Counted from the stretch's first letter, positions 9,508-20,153 are shown. The stretch is 64,000 nucleotides of DNA from Flavobacteriaceae bacterium (GCA_018608765.1 JABAYY010000086.1:1-64000); one strand, 5' to 3'. Program-made: numbers and translations. Notes: generated by a model from the letters alone, not told the origin.

Positions 9508-10653
9508 GCGCTTTAAACTAATTCTCATTGTAGTTCCTTCACCAACTTCAGAGTGAAGTACTTTAATTCTCCCTTTGTGATATTCCTCAATAATTCGTTT
9601 TGAAAGAGAAAGCCCTAATCCCCAACCGCGTTTTTTAGACGTATATCCTGTTTCAAAAACTCTATTAAATAATTTTTTCGACAGTCCTTTTCCTGTATCG
9701 CTAATATCTATCGAAACCATTGAGTCTGTTGCTTGAATAAACAATTCAATATGACCCTCACCTTTCATGGCATCAATTCCATTTTTAACCAAATTTTCAA
9801 TGGTCCAACTATAGAGCTCGGGATTCAAATCGACTAGGATTTCGCCTTGTGGAGCGTTCATTTTAAAGACAATCAATTTACTGCTTCTAGATTCAAGATA
9901 GTCAAAAGACTCTTCTGTAGCCTTCACAATATTAGTGGGCTTTAGTAAAGGGGTAGATCCAATTTTACTAAAGCGTTCTGTAATGATTTCTAAACGATGA
10001 ATGTCTTTTTCAATTTCAGTCACATAAGAAGGGTTTACAGCTTCTGTTTTTAATAGTTCTGTCCAACCTATGAGTGACGAAAGGGGTGTCCCAATTTGAT
10101 GAGCCGTTTCTTTAGCCATTCCTGTCCAAAGTTTGTTTTGAGAAGCATTCCTTGAGCTCTTGTAAAAGAAATAAACAACTCCACTGAACAATAAAATAAT
10201 CAAGACAAGTGCAAAGGGATAATACTTCAATTTATTAAGCAAGTCGGAATTCCCATAGTAGATTGTCGAAAGTATTTTCCCTTCATACATTATTTCAATT
10301 GGAGTGTTTTCATTGCTAAACTTTAAGCTTAAATTTTTAAGATATTCTTGATTATTGTTTAGTAGTTGTTGAATATTTTTAGATTGAAACCTTCCTTCAG
10401 AAGTTTTAATAATCATTGGGGTCGTAGTATTGCTTTGAATTATTTTTAATGGAAAATCGCTGATATTTCCGTTAAGGTCAATAACCTTTCCAAGCTCGAT
10501 TTGTGCTTGAGAAAAATTCTCCATTTTGATGCGTTCTTCTTCTTTAAATTTTTGAAAAAAGCGATAGGTATTCCATAAAATTAATGAAATAATAAGGAAT
10601 GAAATGACAATCATTACCCAGCGTAAAACATGTTGTTTTGATGAAATTTTCAT
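9478..10653 (-). CDS. Sensor histidine kinase
   Basis: AKETAHQIGTPLSSLIGW H-box, N box ENLVKNGIDAM, GWGLGLSLSKRI; two TM segments; 30 nt convergent overlap with the HIT gene. Confidence 0.93.
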   Translation of the reverse strand: MKISSKQHVLRWVMIVISFLIISLILWNTYRFFQKFKEEERIKMENFSQAQIELGKVIDLNGNISDFPLKIIQSNTTTPMIIKTSEGRFQSKNIQQLLNNNQEYLKNLSLKFSNENTPIEIMYEGKILSTIYYGNSDLLNKLKYYPFALVLIILLFSGVVYFFYKSSRNASQNKLWTGMAKETAHQIGTPLSSLIGWTELLKTEAVNPSYVTEIEKDIHRLEIITERFSKIGSTPLLKPTNIVKATEESFDYLESRSSKLIVFKMNAPQGEILVDLNPELYSWTIENLVKNGIDAMKGEGHIELFIQATDSMVSIDISDTGKGLSKKLFNRVFETGYTSKKRGWGLGLSLSKRIIEEYHKGRIKVLHSEVGEGTTMRISLKRLQERADFFG

Positions 10654-10805
10654 TGCTATTTTTTTTTCAATCCTAAATATAATGTATTTATAGGGAATTT
10701 ATTGTTTTATATTATTGCTTTCTTCTTTTAGTTGGACTCATAATTTGTTAAGTTTGTATATATTTAGAAAATTCTTTACTTTAATAGTCAATTTTAAAAT
10801 TAAAA

Positions 10806-11180
10806 ATGGAAATACAAGGAAAAATCAAACTTATCGGTGAAACACAATCTATTGGTTCTAATGGATTTAGAAAACGTGAATTGGTTGTGACCACAGAAGA
10901 ACAATATCCACAACATATTATGGTGGAATTTGTTCAAGACAAAACAGATCTTTTAAACAACTACCAAGTTGGACAACAGATTAAAGTAGGTATTAATTTA
11001 CGTGGTAGAGAGTGGATCAACCCACAAGGAGAAGCAAAGTATTTCAATGCCATTCAAGGGTGGCGTATTGAAAATTTACAGCAAGCCGCACCTGCCAATG
11101 CCGCACCTGTAGCGCCTGCACAAGCCTTTGAACCTGCTACTGATTTGACAGCAGACGAACCAAATGACCTGCCGTTTTAA
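10806..11180 (+). CDS. DUF3127 domain-containing protein
   Basis: MEIQGKIKLIGETQSIGSNGFRKRELVVTTEEQYPQHIMVEF. Confidence 0.88.
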   Translation: MEIQGKIKLIGETQSIGSNGFRKRELVVTTEEQYPQHIMVEFVQDKTDLLNNYQVGQQIKVGINLRGREWINPQGEAKYFNAIQGWRIENLQQAAPANAAPVAPAQAFEPATDLTADEPNDLPF

Positions 11181-11218
11181 TACACGTCAATCAAGGAACA
11201 CTTCAAATATAAAAACGT

Positions 11219-11860
11219 ATGAAGTGGCTTAATGAAACCATAGAATTTCCACCATTGACAAAAACAAACCCAGAAGGACTTTTGGCAGTTGGTGGAGATT
11301 TATCTCCGGAACGCGTTTTGTACGCCTATCAAAATGGTATCTTTCCTTGGTATGAATCGGATCAACCCATCATGTGGTGGGCCCCTGATCCTCGTTTTGT
11401 GTTGTATCCTCATAAATTGAAGGTTTCAAAAAGTACAAAACAAATTTTAAAAAATCACTCCTTTGAAATTACTATGAATCGTAATTTTGTAGATGTTATT
11501 ACAGCCTGTGCTAAGGTAAAGCGAGAAGCACAATCTGGTACTTGGATCACAGACGAAATGATTGAGACCTACTGCAAACTACATCAAAAAGGAATTGCAA
11601 AATCTGTTGAGGTGTGGCAAAACAAGAAATTGGTAGGAGGATTATATGGAATTGAGTTGAATGACACAATTTTTTGTGGTGAAAGTATGTTTAGCTATGT
11701 AAGCAACGCTAGTAAAATTGGGTTTATAAGCTTAGTTCAAAATTCAAACTATAAACTTATAGATTGTCAATTACATACAAATCACCTTCAAAGCTTAGGT
11801 GCGGAAGCTATATCAAGATCAAAATTTATGGAATATATTAAACCTCAAATCACTACATAA
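11219..11860 (+). CDS. aat: Leucyl/phenylalanyl-tRNA--protein transferase
   Basis: EGLLAVGGDLSPERVLYAYQNGIFPWYESDQPIMWWAPDPR. Confidence 0.96.
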   Translation: MKWLNETIEFPPLTKTNPEGLLAVGGDLSPERVLYAYQNGIFPWYESDQPIMWWAPDPRFVLYPHKLKVSKSTKQILKNHSFEITMNRNFVDVITACAKVKREAQSGTWITDEMIETYCKLHQKGIAKSVEVWQNKKLVGGLYGIELNDTIFCGESMFSYVSNASKIGFISLVQNSNYKLIDCQLHTNHLQSLGAEAISRSKFMEYIKPQITT

Positions 11861-11881
11861 ACAATTAATATTAATTTGCCT

Positions 11882-12730
11882 ATGATCACACAAGAAGATT
11901 TTGAATCGTATTCTGGACCAGAATCATTTAAAAAGAAACTACAATCTACACTGTCGAATTCCAGTTATGATTCGCTAGTTGAAACCATCAACTATGAGTC
12001 AGAGTTGGTAAAGCTTCAGGCAGAATTAGTTGACCTCCAGCAATGGACTGCAAAACACAAAAAACGTGTTTGCGTACTTTTTGAAGGTCGGGATGCGGCT
12101 GGAAAAGGAGGAGCTATACGCCGTTTTACGGAACACCTAAACCCGCGATCTATGCGTGTTGTAGCACTTACGAAACCAACAGAAATTGAAAAAGGACAAT
12201 GGTATTTTAGACGGTATATAAAAGAATTGCCAGACCCTGGTGAGTTAGTATTTTTTGATCGAAGCTGGTACAATCGTGCGGTAGTTGAACCCGTAATGGA
12301 CTTTTGCTGCGAAGAACAGTACAAGAAGTTCATGTTGCAAGTACCCGAATTTGAACATATGCTTTATGAAGATGGTGTGATTATTATTAAATTTTGGTTT
12401 TCAATTTCAAAACAAGAGCAAGAGAGACGCTTCAATTCTAGATTGAAAAATCCTTTAAAGCAATGGAAATTTAGCCCTGTTGATAAAGAAGGACAAAACA
12501 GATGGGACAAATATACCTTTTACAAAGAACAAATGTTCAGTAAAACACACACCTCAATCAGTCCCTGGATTATTATAAAAACAAACAATAAAAAACAAGC
12601 GCGATTAGAAAGCATTCGACATGTATTATCACAATTTGATTATGATCAAAAAGGAAGTTCTCATACAACAGTTCTTCCTGATCCTAATGTAGTGCAGCGC
12701 TATCACAGAATGATTACCCAAATCGATTAG
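11882..12730 (+). CDS. ppk2: Polyphosphate kinase 2
   Basis: VLFEGRDAAGKGGAIRRFTEHLNPR; FFDRSWYNRAVVEPVM. Confidence 0.94.
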   Translation: MITQEDFESYSGPESFKKKLQSTLSNSSYDSLVETINYESELVKLQAELVDLQQWTAKHKKRVCVLFEGRDAAGKGGAIRRFTEHLNPRSMRVVALTKPTEIEKGQWYFRRYIKELPDPGELVFFDRSWYNRAVVEPVMDFCCEEQYKKFMLQVPEFEHMLYEDGVIIIKFWFSISKQEQERRFNSRLKNPLKQWKFSPVDKEGQNRWDKYTFYKEQMFSKTHTSISPWIIIKTNNKKQARLESIRHVLSQFDYDQKGSSHTTVLPDPNVVQRYHRMITQID

Positions 12731-12732
12731 TT

Positions 12733-13503
12733 ATGGAAGAATTATCACCGAAAAATTTAAAAAAACTCAATAGTAAACGTGGCCTTCAGTTGTTTCTAAG
12801 CCAAGATGATATGACCGTTTCCAAAGCGTTACGAATTTTGAATCATGAATCAAAACTTGAAAAATTACAAGAAGAGCTAATCAAACTCCAACAATGGGTT
12901 GAGGCTAAAGGAGAGAAATTGGTTGTTATATTTGAAGGTCGAGATGCAGCTGGTAAAGGGGGTGCTATTCGACGGATTACTCAACATTTAAATCCAAGAG
13001 AATTAAATGTAGTCGCCCTTTCAAAACCAACAGACGAAGAAAAAAACCAATGGTATTTTCAACGCTATATCAAAAACTTACCCCGTAACGGTCAAATAAC
13101 CTTCTTTGATAGAAGTTGGTATAATAGAGCAGTTGTAGAACCCGTAAATGGATTTTGTACGCAAAGCGAATATGAAGTGTTTATGAATCAAGTGAATCAA
13201 TTTGAAAAAATGATCATCGAATCTGGTATTCGAGTTGTGAAATTTTATTTCTCTATCACCAAAGACGAACAATCACGACGTTTTGAAGACATCAAAGCAA
13301 GCCCTGTCAAGAAATGGAAATTTAGTAAAGTTGATGAATCTGCTCTGGAACTTTGGGATAATTACACCTCTTACAAAGCTAAGATGTTTGAACAAACAAA
13401 TACTGAAATTGCTCCTTGGTATATCATTGGTGCAAACAAAAAAAGTAAAGCGAGAGTAGAATCTATCGAAAAGCTTTTAGAATTGATACCCTATAATAAT
13501 TAA
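12733..13503 (+). CDS. ppk2: Polyphosphate kinase 2 (second tandem copy)
   Basis: VIFEGRDAAGKGGAIRRITQHLNPRE; FFDRSWYNRAVVEPVNG. Confidence 0.94.
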   Translation: MEELSPKNLKKLNSKRGLQLFLSQDDMTVSKALRILNHESKLEKLQEELIKLQQWVEAKGEKLVVIFEGRDAAGKGGAIRRITQHLNPRELNVVALSKPTDEEKNQWYFQRYIKNLPRNGQITFFDRSWYNRAVVEPVNGFCTQSEYEVFMNQVNQFEKMIIESGIRVVKFYFSITKDEQSRRFEDIKASPVKKWKFSKVDESALELWDNYTSYKAKMFEQTNTEIAPWYIIGANKKSKARVESIEKLLELIPYNN

Positions 13504-14069
13504 ACCTCCTTATATCGGAAGCAGTTTGTTTCATGATCATTGACCATTCCTGTAGCTTGCATGTGTGCATATACAACAGTGCTGCCAACAAATTTGAACC
13601 CACGATTTTTTAAGTCTTTACTTATTTGATCGCTCAAGAGTGTGTTTGGAGGTGCTTTTTTATAATCTTTAACCTTATTTTTTATTGGACTTCCATCTAC
13701 GAATGCCCAAATGTAGTTACTGAAACTGTCAAACTCTTTTTGGATCTCAATAAAGGCTTGAGCATTAGAAATCGCTGCTTTGATTTTTAATTTATTTCTA
13801 ATAATCCCTTTGTCAATTATTAAAGATTCAAATTTAGTAGTATCGTATTGTGCAATTTTTGTATAGTCAAAGGCATCAAAAGCAACTCTAAAATTCTCAC
13901 GTTTTCGTAGGACAGTAATCCAACTTAAACCCGCCTGAAAAGTTTCTAAAATTAAAAATTCAAACAACTTTAAATCATCATACACGGGAACGCCCCACTC
14001 CACATCGTGATAGGATTCATACAGCGGGTCGCCAACGCACCATCCACAGCGTTGTTTTTGATTTATCAT
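13500..14069 (-). CDS. tag: DNA-3-methyladenine glycosylase I
   Basis: RCGWCVGDPLYESYHDVEWGVPVYDDLKLFEFLILETFQAGLSW. Confidence 0.95.
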   Translation of the reverse strand: MINQKQRCGWCVGDPLYESYHDVEWGVPVYDDLKLFEFLILETFQAGLSWITVLRKRENFRVAFDAFDYTKIAQYDTTKFESLIIDKGIIRNKLKIKAAISNAQAFIEIQKEFDSFSNYIWAFVDGSPIKNKVKDYKKAPPNTLLSDQISKDLKNRGFKFVGSTVVYAHMQATGMVNDHETNCFRYKEV

Positions 14070-14154
14070 GCCCTCAAGTTATAAAAAACTCATTTCTAAA
14101 AGGAACGAAAAACCAATTAATTTTTATTTTTTCGAAATCTAAACTTTTTCAGTC

Positions 14155-14844
14155 TTAACTCAATTCAGAAATAAATTCGTCAATTGAAATGGCTTTTTCT
14201 ATATCAAAGTCTCCAATTTTTGTTCGTCTGAGTGCGGATAAATGCGCTCCTGATTCTAGTGATTTTCCAAAATCATAAGCCAAAGACCGTATGTAGGTCC
14301 CTTTGCTGCAAGTGACGCTAAAGTCAACTTTTAAGCCCTCTATTTTGGTGATTTTAAACTCCTTAATGGTAATTTTCCGGGAGTCAATTTTAACAGTTTC
14401 TCCAGCACGCGCAAATTCATACAAGCGTTTGCCTTCTTTTTTTAATGCTGAAAATACAGGTGGAAATTGATCAATCTCTCCAATAAATTTTTGAGTGGCT
14501 TCATGGATCATTTCAGGTGTAATATGGTTCGTAGGGAACTCTTGATCAATCGCTGTCTCGAGGTCATAGGAAGGTGTTGTACTCCCCAAAACAAATGTAC
14601 CTGTATACGTTTTTATCTGTCCTTGAAAAGTGTCAATTTGCTTTGTCATTTTGCCAGTGCAAATCACCAAAAGCCCAGTTGCTAAGGGATCTAAAGTTCC
14701 TGCATGGCCCACTTTAATTTTTTTTAAACTGAAAGCTTGACGAATGTGCCAACGTAATTTATTAACCACTTGAAACGATGTCCATTCTAAGGGTTTATCT
14801 ATCAATAGTAATTGACCATCTAAATAATCTTGAGCCGTTTTCAT
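14155..14844 (-). CDS. truB: tRNA pseudouridine(55) synthase
   Basis: GHAGTLDPLATGLLVICTGKMTK; start MKTAQDYLDGQ at 14844. Confidence 0.95.
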   Translation of the reverse strand: MKTAQDYLDGQLLLIDKPLEWTSFQVVNKLRWHIRQAFSLKKIKVGHAGTLDPLATGLLVICTGKMTKQIDTFQGQIKTYTGTFVLGSTTPSYDLETAIDQEFPTNHITPEMIHEATQKFIGEIDQFPPVFSALKKEGKRLYEFARAGETVKIDSRKITIKEFKITKIEGLKVDFSVTCSKGTYIRSLAYDFGKSLESGAHLSALRRTKIGDFDIEKAISIDEFISELS

Positions 14845-14849
14845 TTGAG

Positions 14850-15638
14850 TTAAAAGGTTGTAATGATTGCTAAAACTCCAACGATACAACAGTAGTATGC
14901 GAAGTATTTTAATTGGCTATTTTTGACCAAACGAATCATTAAGGTGCATGCGAATAGTCCTGCAACAAAGGCCGCTAAAAACCCTGCGGAAAGCGTGCCA
15001 AAATTTTCAGCATTATAATTTAAGTCGCCACTAATAACATCTTTAGCGATCTTCCCGAAAATGAGAGGAATTACCATTAAAAAAGAAAAGCGTGCTGCTT
15101 TTGATTTATCATTTCCTAACAATACAGATGTTGAAATTGTTGCACCTGAGCGTGAGATTCCTGGGAGCATGGCAATGGCTTGTGAGATTCCAATAATAAA
15201 AGCATCCCAAAACCCCACTTTTTTATCGGTTGTTTTAGCGCGATCCGCCATAAATAATAACAAGGCTGTCACAATCAGCATGATTCCAACAAGTAAAATG
15301 TTACTTCCAAAAAGTGCTTCTAGCTCCTTCTCAAACAGAATGCCGACAACACCAGCAGGCAACATTGAAATCATTATTTTAACAATAAACTGAGTGTCTT
15401 CATTCCATTCAAATTTGAATAAAGCAGCAACCAGTGTGACGATGTCTTTTCTAAATATAATTAAGGTACTTAATGCAGTTGCAAAGTGAAGGACTACCGT
15501 AAAAATTAAACTATCCTCAGGGATGGAATTGTCACCCAAGAGAGCTTTGCCAATCTCTAAATGTCCACTTGAAGATACCGGCAAAAACTCCGTAAGTCCT
15601 TGGATAATTCCTAATAAAATACTGTCTAAAAGATCCAT
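14850..15638 (-). CDS. uppP: Undecaprenyl-diphosphatase
   Basis: GIIQGLTEFLPVSSSGHLEI; LPGISRSGATIS. Confidence 0.96.
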   Translation of the reverse strand: MDLLDSILLGIIQGLTEFLPVSSSGHLEIGKALLGDNSIPEDSLIFTVVLHFATALSTLIIFRKDIVTLVAALFKFEWNEDTQFIVKIMISMLPAGVVGILFEKELEALFGSNILLVGIMLIVTALLLFMADRAKTTDKKVGFWDAFIIGISQAIAMLPGISRSGATISTSVLLGNDKSKAARFSFLMVIPLIFGKIAKDVISGDLNYNAENFGTLSAGFLAAFVAGLFACTLMIRLVKNSQLKYFAYYCCIVGVLAIITTF

Positions 15639-15890
15639 TTATTTTTTGAATGTTTTAAGAATCGCATAAATCTGAATCCCAAACCCAATCAGAATAAGGG
15701 TAGGAGCTATTCGAATTCTTTGAGCACTAAATATTTCAGGGTTAAACACATTAGGGTTGTCAGAACCACCACCTGCCATAAGGATAAAACCTAAAGCGAT
15801 AAGTATGAGACCAATGAACATCCACTTGTAATTTTGTTTTCCGAAAATAAAATTCTTCTTTGCGGTTTCTTTTCGTTTTTGTTCTCCCAT
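15639..15890 (-). CDS. DUF3098 domain-containing membrane protein
   Basis: 83 aa with two TM segments; FGKQNYKWMFIGLILIALGFILMAGGGSDNPNVFNPEIFSAQRI. Confidence 0.85.
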   Translation of the reverse strand: MGEQKRKETAKKNFIFGKQNYKWMFIGLILIALGFILMAGGGSDNPNVFNPEIFSAQRIRIAPTLILIGFGIQIYAILKTFKK

Positions 15891-15970
15891 AATTAATTAA
15901 ATTTTGTGAATGAAAAAGGTTTCATTTAACCTGAAATTGTATTGTGAATTATTTTTGGCAGTGGTGTAAA

Positions 15971-16849
15971 TTAATAATAAAGTTGATCTGTCTTAAGGTT
16001 CAGAAAACGCTGTGTTGCAAAATATGTACTCCACCAAGTAATTAAAACTCCAATTAAAAACACACATCCAAACAAAGCGCCAATAGGCAATTGATTTTGA
16101 ATTAAATTAAATTCAGGAAATGATTTGTCAACATAGTAAACGACCACTCCCATGCCTGTAAGAGCTAACAGTGAACCAATAATTCCTAGCCGAATACTGC
16201 GCCAGAGAAAAGGTTTGCGGATAAATTTTTTGGTAGCCCCTACCATTTGCATGGTTTTGATTGAAAACCGTTTGGAGTTCACTGCCAATCGAATGGAGCT
16301 ATTTATTAAGAGTACTGCGATCCCCGTAAAAATCCCACTGATGATCAAAATCCATAAACTTAAACGTTTTACATTGCTGTTCATTAGAGACACTAAATCT
16401 TTGTCATATTTTATGTCTTCCACAAAGTTCTTTTTCATGGTGCTATCTGTGATGCTATCCAAACGACGTGCGGTCACATAATCGGCTTTGAGATTGACTT
16501 CAATCGAATTTTTTAAAGGATTATAACCAACATCATCCAAGAAATCTTCACCGTATTCTAATTTCATAAAATCGGCTGCAGACTCTTTAGAAATAAATTT
16601 AGTTTGTTTTACGTAATCAGAAAGTGCCAAACTTTTTTCGAGCTGTTTAATTTCAACTTCTTTAGAAGTATCTTCTAAGTAAATGGTGAGAATCACCTGT
16701 TCTTTAAAATTATTCGATACGGATTTTGCGTTGAGCACCAACAACCCCAAAATTCCTAATAAGAAAAGCACCAAAGAAATACTTAATACAACTGAAAAAT
16801 AGGACGAAATTAAACGGCGTTTTTGGTGTTTTTCAAATGATGAACTCAT
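15971..16849 (-). CDS. ftsX: Cell division ABC transporter permease FtsX
   Basis: Four TM segments; SKRFSIKTMQMVGATKKFIRKPFLWRSIRLG. Confidence 0.9.
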   Translation of the reverse strand: MSSSFEKHQKRRLISSYFSVVLSISLVLFLLGILGLLVLNAKSVSNNFKEQVILTIYLEDTSKEVEIKQLEKSLALSDYVKQTKFISKESAADFMKLEYGEDFLDDVGYNPLKNSIEVNLKADYVTARRLDSITDSTMKKNFVEDIKYDKDLVSLMNSNVKRLSLWILIISGIFTGIAVLLINSSIRLAVNSKRFSIKTMQMVGATKKFIRKPFLWRSIRLGIIGSLLALTGMGVVVYYVDKSFPEFNLIQNQLPIGALFGCVFLIGVLITWWSTYFATQRFLNLKTDQLYY

Positions 16850-17007
16850 AGTAAATGTCTTATGAATGTAAAAGTATAAAAAAACTTATTTAAATGGCTA
16901 TTAATTTTCTGAAAACAAATTAACATTTCCTAGTAGTATTGTTTCGTCGGGGAGAGTTTTTTACTTCCCAAATAAACCGTAAATTTGCCCCTATTAATGA
17001 TGATAAT

Positions 17008-19824
17008 ATGATGTACAATTTCAATGAAATTGAAGCCAAGTGGCAAAAATATTGGGCTGAAAATAAAACCTTTCATGCTGATAATAATTCTCCGAAACCC
17101 AAATATTATGTTTTAGATATGTTTCCTTACCCTAGTGGGGCAGGCCTTCATGTCGGACATCCTCTTGGTTATATTGCGGCCGATATTTATGCACGATACA
17201 AACGCCATAAAGGGTTTAACGTGTTACATCCTCAAGGATATGATAGCTTTGGATTGCCTGCAGAACAGTACGCCATCCAAACGGGGCAGCACCCTGCGGT
17301 TACCACGGAGGCGAATATAAAAACTTACCGCCGCCAACTTGATCAAATGGGGTTTTCGTTTGATTGGTCTAGAGAAGTGCGTACATCCTCACCAGATTAT
17401 TACAAATGGACGCAATGGATTTTTATCCAATTGTTTAATTCTTGGTATAATAATTCCTCCAATAAAGCAGAATCTATTGACCAACTTATGGAGCTGTTTT
17501 CTAACCAAGGAAATACAACTGTAGATGCGATCTGCGATGAAACTATTGAAGCGTTCACTGCTGAGGATTGGAATGCTATGTCTTCGAAGCGTCAGCAACA
17601 AATTTTATTACAATACAGATTAACATATTTAGCAGAAACTGAAGTGAATTGGTGTCCAGAATTGGGAACCGTTTTAGCAAATGATGAAATTGTCAACGGC
17701 GTTTCCGAACGCGGAGGCTACCCTGTAATTCGAAAAAAAATGACCCAATGGAGCATGCGAATTTCTGCCTATGCCGAGCGGCTTTTACAAGGGCTCAATA
17801 CCATTGATTGGACAGACGCCTTAAAAGAAAGTCAGCGAAATTGGATTGGAAAATCAGTAGGAGCTTCAGTAGTGTTTAATCTCAAAGAATACACTTCAAC
17901 GATTGAAGTCTTTACAACCAGGCCAGACACTATTTTTGGTGTATCATTTATGACCCTCGCACCCGAGCATGAATTGGTGAGTCAAATTACCACTACGGCA
18001 CAAAAACCAGCAGTAGACGCTTACGTGTTAGCAACTGCAAAACGTAGTGAACGCGATCGGATGGCAGATGTAAAAACCATTTCAGGAGTATTTACAGGAG
18101 CTTATGCCGAACACCCCTTTACAAAAGAGCCTGTTCCTGTTTGGGTGGGCGATTATGTTTTAGCAGGGTACGGAACAGGTGCTGTGATGTCAGTCCCTTG
18201 TGGAGATCAACGCGATTATGATTTTGCAAAACATTTTAATATAGCGATTCCAAATATTTTTGAAGGGGTCGACATTAGTGATGAAGCGTATGCAGATAAA
18301 GCAAATACAACAATTACTAATAGTGATTTTTTAAGTGGACTTGGATATAAAGAGGCTTCAAAACAAGCTATTGAAGCTTTGGAATCTAAGGGTCATGGTT
18401 TAGGAAAAACAAACTATAGATTAAGAGATGCTGTTTTTTCCAGACAGCGGTATTGGGGCGAACCATTCCCAGTCTATTATGTGGATGGATTGCCACAAAT
18501 GATTGCTGCCGATCACTTGCCAATCAGTTTGCCAAAAGTTGAAAAATATTTACCAACCGAAGAAGGAGAGCCTCCATTAGGCCGTGCCGAGGTTTGGGCA
18601 TGGGATACGACTCTTAATGGTGTTGTAGAAAACTCTAAAATCGACCATAAAAACGTATTCCCCTTAGAACTCAATACAATGCCTGGTTGGGCCGGTAGTT
18701 CTTGGTATTTTAACAGGTACATGGATGCGCACAACCCCAACGAATTTGCAAGCTCCGAAGCCCTGAATTATTGGAAAGAAGTCGATTTGTACATCGGAGG
18801 TAGTGAGCATGCTACGGGGCATTTGCTATATGCACGTTTCTGGCAAAAATTCTTATTTGATTTAGGGATTGTTCCTGTAGATGAATTTGCAAAAAAATTG
18901 ATCAATCAAGGAATGATTTTAGGAACTAGTGCGTTTGTTGGAAGAGTTGAAGGAACACGCACTTTTATGTCTGTAGATCAAATTACCACGGAATCTATTC
19001 AGTGGATTCATGCAGATGTATCATTTATAAATGCCTCTGATGAGTTGGATATTGAAGCCTTTAAATCTTGGAGAGAAGAGTTTAAGAATGCTGAATTTAT
19101 AACAGGTAATGAAGGTCTTTTTAAAGTAAAAAGAGAAGTCGAAAAAATGTCTAAATCCAAATACAATGTCGTAAATCCCGATGCGATTTGCGAACAATAT
19201 GGTGCTGATTCATTGCGTTTGTATGAAATGTTTTTAGGGCCTTTAGAACAATACAAGCCGTGGAATACTTCGGGGATTACAGGGGTTCATAATTTCCTTA
19301 AAAAATTATGGAAACTATATGTGGGTCAAGACGGACTTAAAATCACAGATTCAGAACCTTCAAAAGATCATTTAAAAACCCTTCACAAAACCATCAAAAA
19401 AGTTACGGAAGACATAGAGAATTTTTCGTTTAATACGTCAGTCTCTACTTTTATGATTGCAGTCAATGAGCTCACTGCTCAAGGCTGTGTTTCCAAAGAA
19501 ATTTTGGAACCGTTATTGGTGCTGATTGCACCATATGCTCCACATATAGCTGAGGAATTGTGGGCGCAATTAGGGCATTCGGAATCCATTACAACGGCTG
19601 TATTTCCAGAGTTTGACGCCAGTCACTTGATAGAAAGCACAAAAGCCTATCCAATATCTTTTAATGGTAAGATGCGTTTTACAATTGAATTGTCATTAGA
19701 TTTAAGTAAAGATGACATTGAGGCAGTAGTAATGGCGGATGAAAAAACGATAGCTCAATTGGATGGTCGCACCCCTAAAAAAGTAATTGTTGTTCCTGGA
19801 AAAATCGTAAACATTGTTGGATAA
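17008..19824 (+). CDS. leuS: Leucine--tRNA ligase
   Basis: DMFPYPSGAGLHVGHPLGYIAADI; VEKMSKSKYNVVNPD; ORF extends to 16939 but MMYNFNEIEAKWQKYW is the natural start. Confidence 0.97.
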   Translation: MMYNFNEIEAKWQKYWAENKTFHADNNSPKPKYYVLDMFPYPSGAGLHVGHPLGYIAADIYARYKRHKGFNVLHPQGYDSFGLPAEQYAIQTGQHPAVTTEANIKTYRRQLDQMGFSFDWSREVRTSSPDYYKWTQWIFIQLFNSWYNNSSNKAESIDQLMELFSNQGNTTVDAICDETIEAFTAEDWNAMSSKRQQQILLQYRLTYLAETEVNWCPELGTVLANDEIVNGVSERGGYPVIRKKMTQWSMRISAYAERLLQGLNTIDWTDALKESQRNWIGKSVGASVVFNLKEYTSTIEVFTTRPDTIFGVSFMTLAPEHELVSQITTTAQKPAVDAYVLATAKRSERDRMADVKTISGVFTGAYAEHPFTKEPVPVWVGDYVLAGYGTGAVMSVPCGDQRDYDFAKHFNIAIPNIFEGVDISDEAYADKANTTITNSDFLSGLGYKEASKQAIEALESKGHGLGKTNYRLRDAVFSRQRYWGEPFPVYYVDGLPQMIAADHLPISLPKVEKYLPTEEGEPPLGRAEVWAWDTTLNGVVENSKIDHKNVFPLELNTMPGWAGSSWYFNRYMDAHNPNEFASSEALNYWKEVDLYIGGSEHATGHLLYARFWQKFLFDLGIVPVDEFAKKLINQGMILGTSAFVGRVEGTRTFMSVDQITTESIQWIHADVSFINASDELDIEAFKSWREEFKNAEFITGNEGLFKVKREVEKMSKSKYNVVNPDAICEQYGADSLRLYEMFLGPLEQYKPWNTSGITGVHNFLKKLWKLYVGQDGLKITDSEPSKDHLKTLHKTIKKVTEDIENFSFNTSVSTFMIAVNELTAQGCVSKEILEPLLVLIAPYAPHIAEELWAQLGHSESITTAVFPEFDASHLIESTKAYPISFNGKMRFTIELSLDLSKDDIEAVVMADEKTIAQLDGRTPKKVIVVPGKIVNIVG

Positions 19825-20086
19825 TATAGATTATATCGAGGTCATAGGGCTTATTGCGGCTTGTTTGACCACCTACGCGTTTTTGCCTCAAGTGTATAAA
19901 ACATGGAAAACAAAAGATGTTTCAGGCTTTTCATTGCCTACCTTTTCTTTGTTTTTTGTGGGAATTGTTTTTTGGTTGGTGTATGGTATTTTAAAAGACA
20001 GCCTATCAATGATCTTGGCAAACTCAATTACTGTAGTCTCGTCATTTGCATTGCTGGTATTTATCTACAAGTACAGAAAACGTTAA
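19814..20086 (+). CDS. SemiSWEET family transporter
   Basis: 90 aa, three TM; GLIAACLTTYAFLPQVYKTWKTKDVSGFSLPTF; TTG start inside the leuS end. Confidence 0.88.
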   Translation: MLDNIDYIEVIGLIAACLTTYAFLPQVYKTWKTKDVSGFSLPTFSLFFVGIVFWLVYGILKDSLSMILANSITVVSSFALLVFIYKYRKR

Positions 20087-20090
20087 AACA

Positions 20091-20125
20091 TAGCACCAAT
20101 TTTTAAATTTTAAAAATTGGTGCTA
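20091..20125. terminator. Long AT-rich palindrome, probable terminator of leuS-SemiSWEET
   Basis: TAGCACCAATTTTTAAATTTTAAAAATTGGTGCTA, near-perfect 17 bp arms. Confidence 0.6.
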
Positions 20126-20153
20126 TATTTGATATAATCTAAAACTTATTCTT

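Noticed and set aside
12016-12333. 105-aa minus-strand ORF antisense to ppk2
   Set aside because: Opposite a strongly conserved enzyme; no motif of its own
17446-17600. Insertion in LeuS between the catalytic segments (NNSSNKAESIDQLMELFSNQGN...)
   Set aside because: Looks like lineage-typical LeuS length variation rather than an intein or inserted domain; no splice motifs
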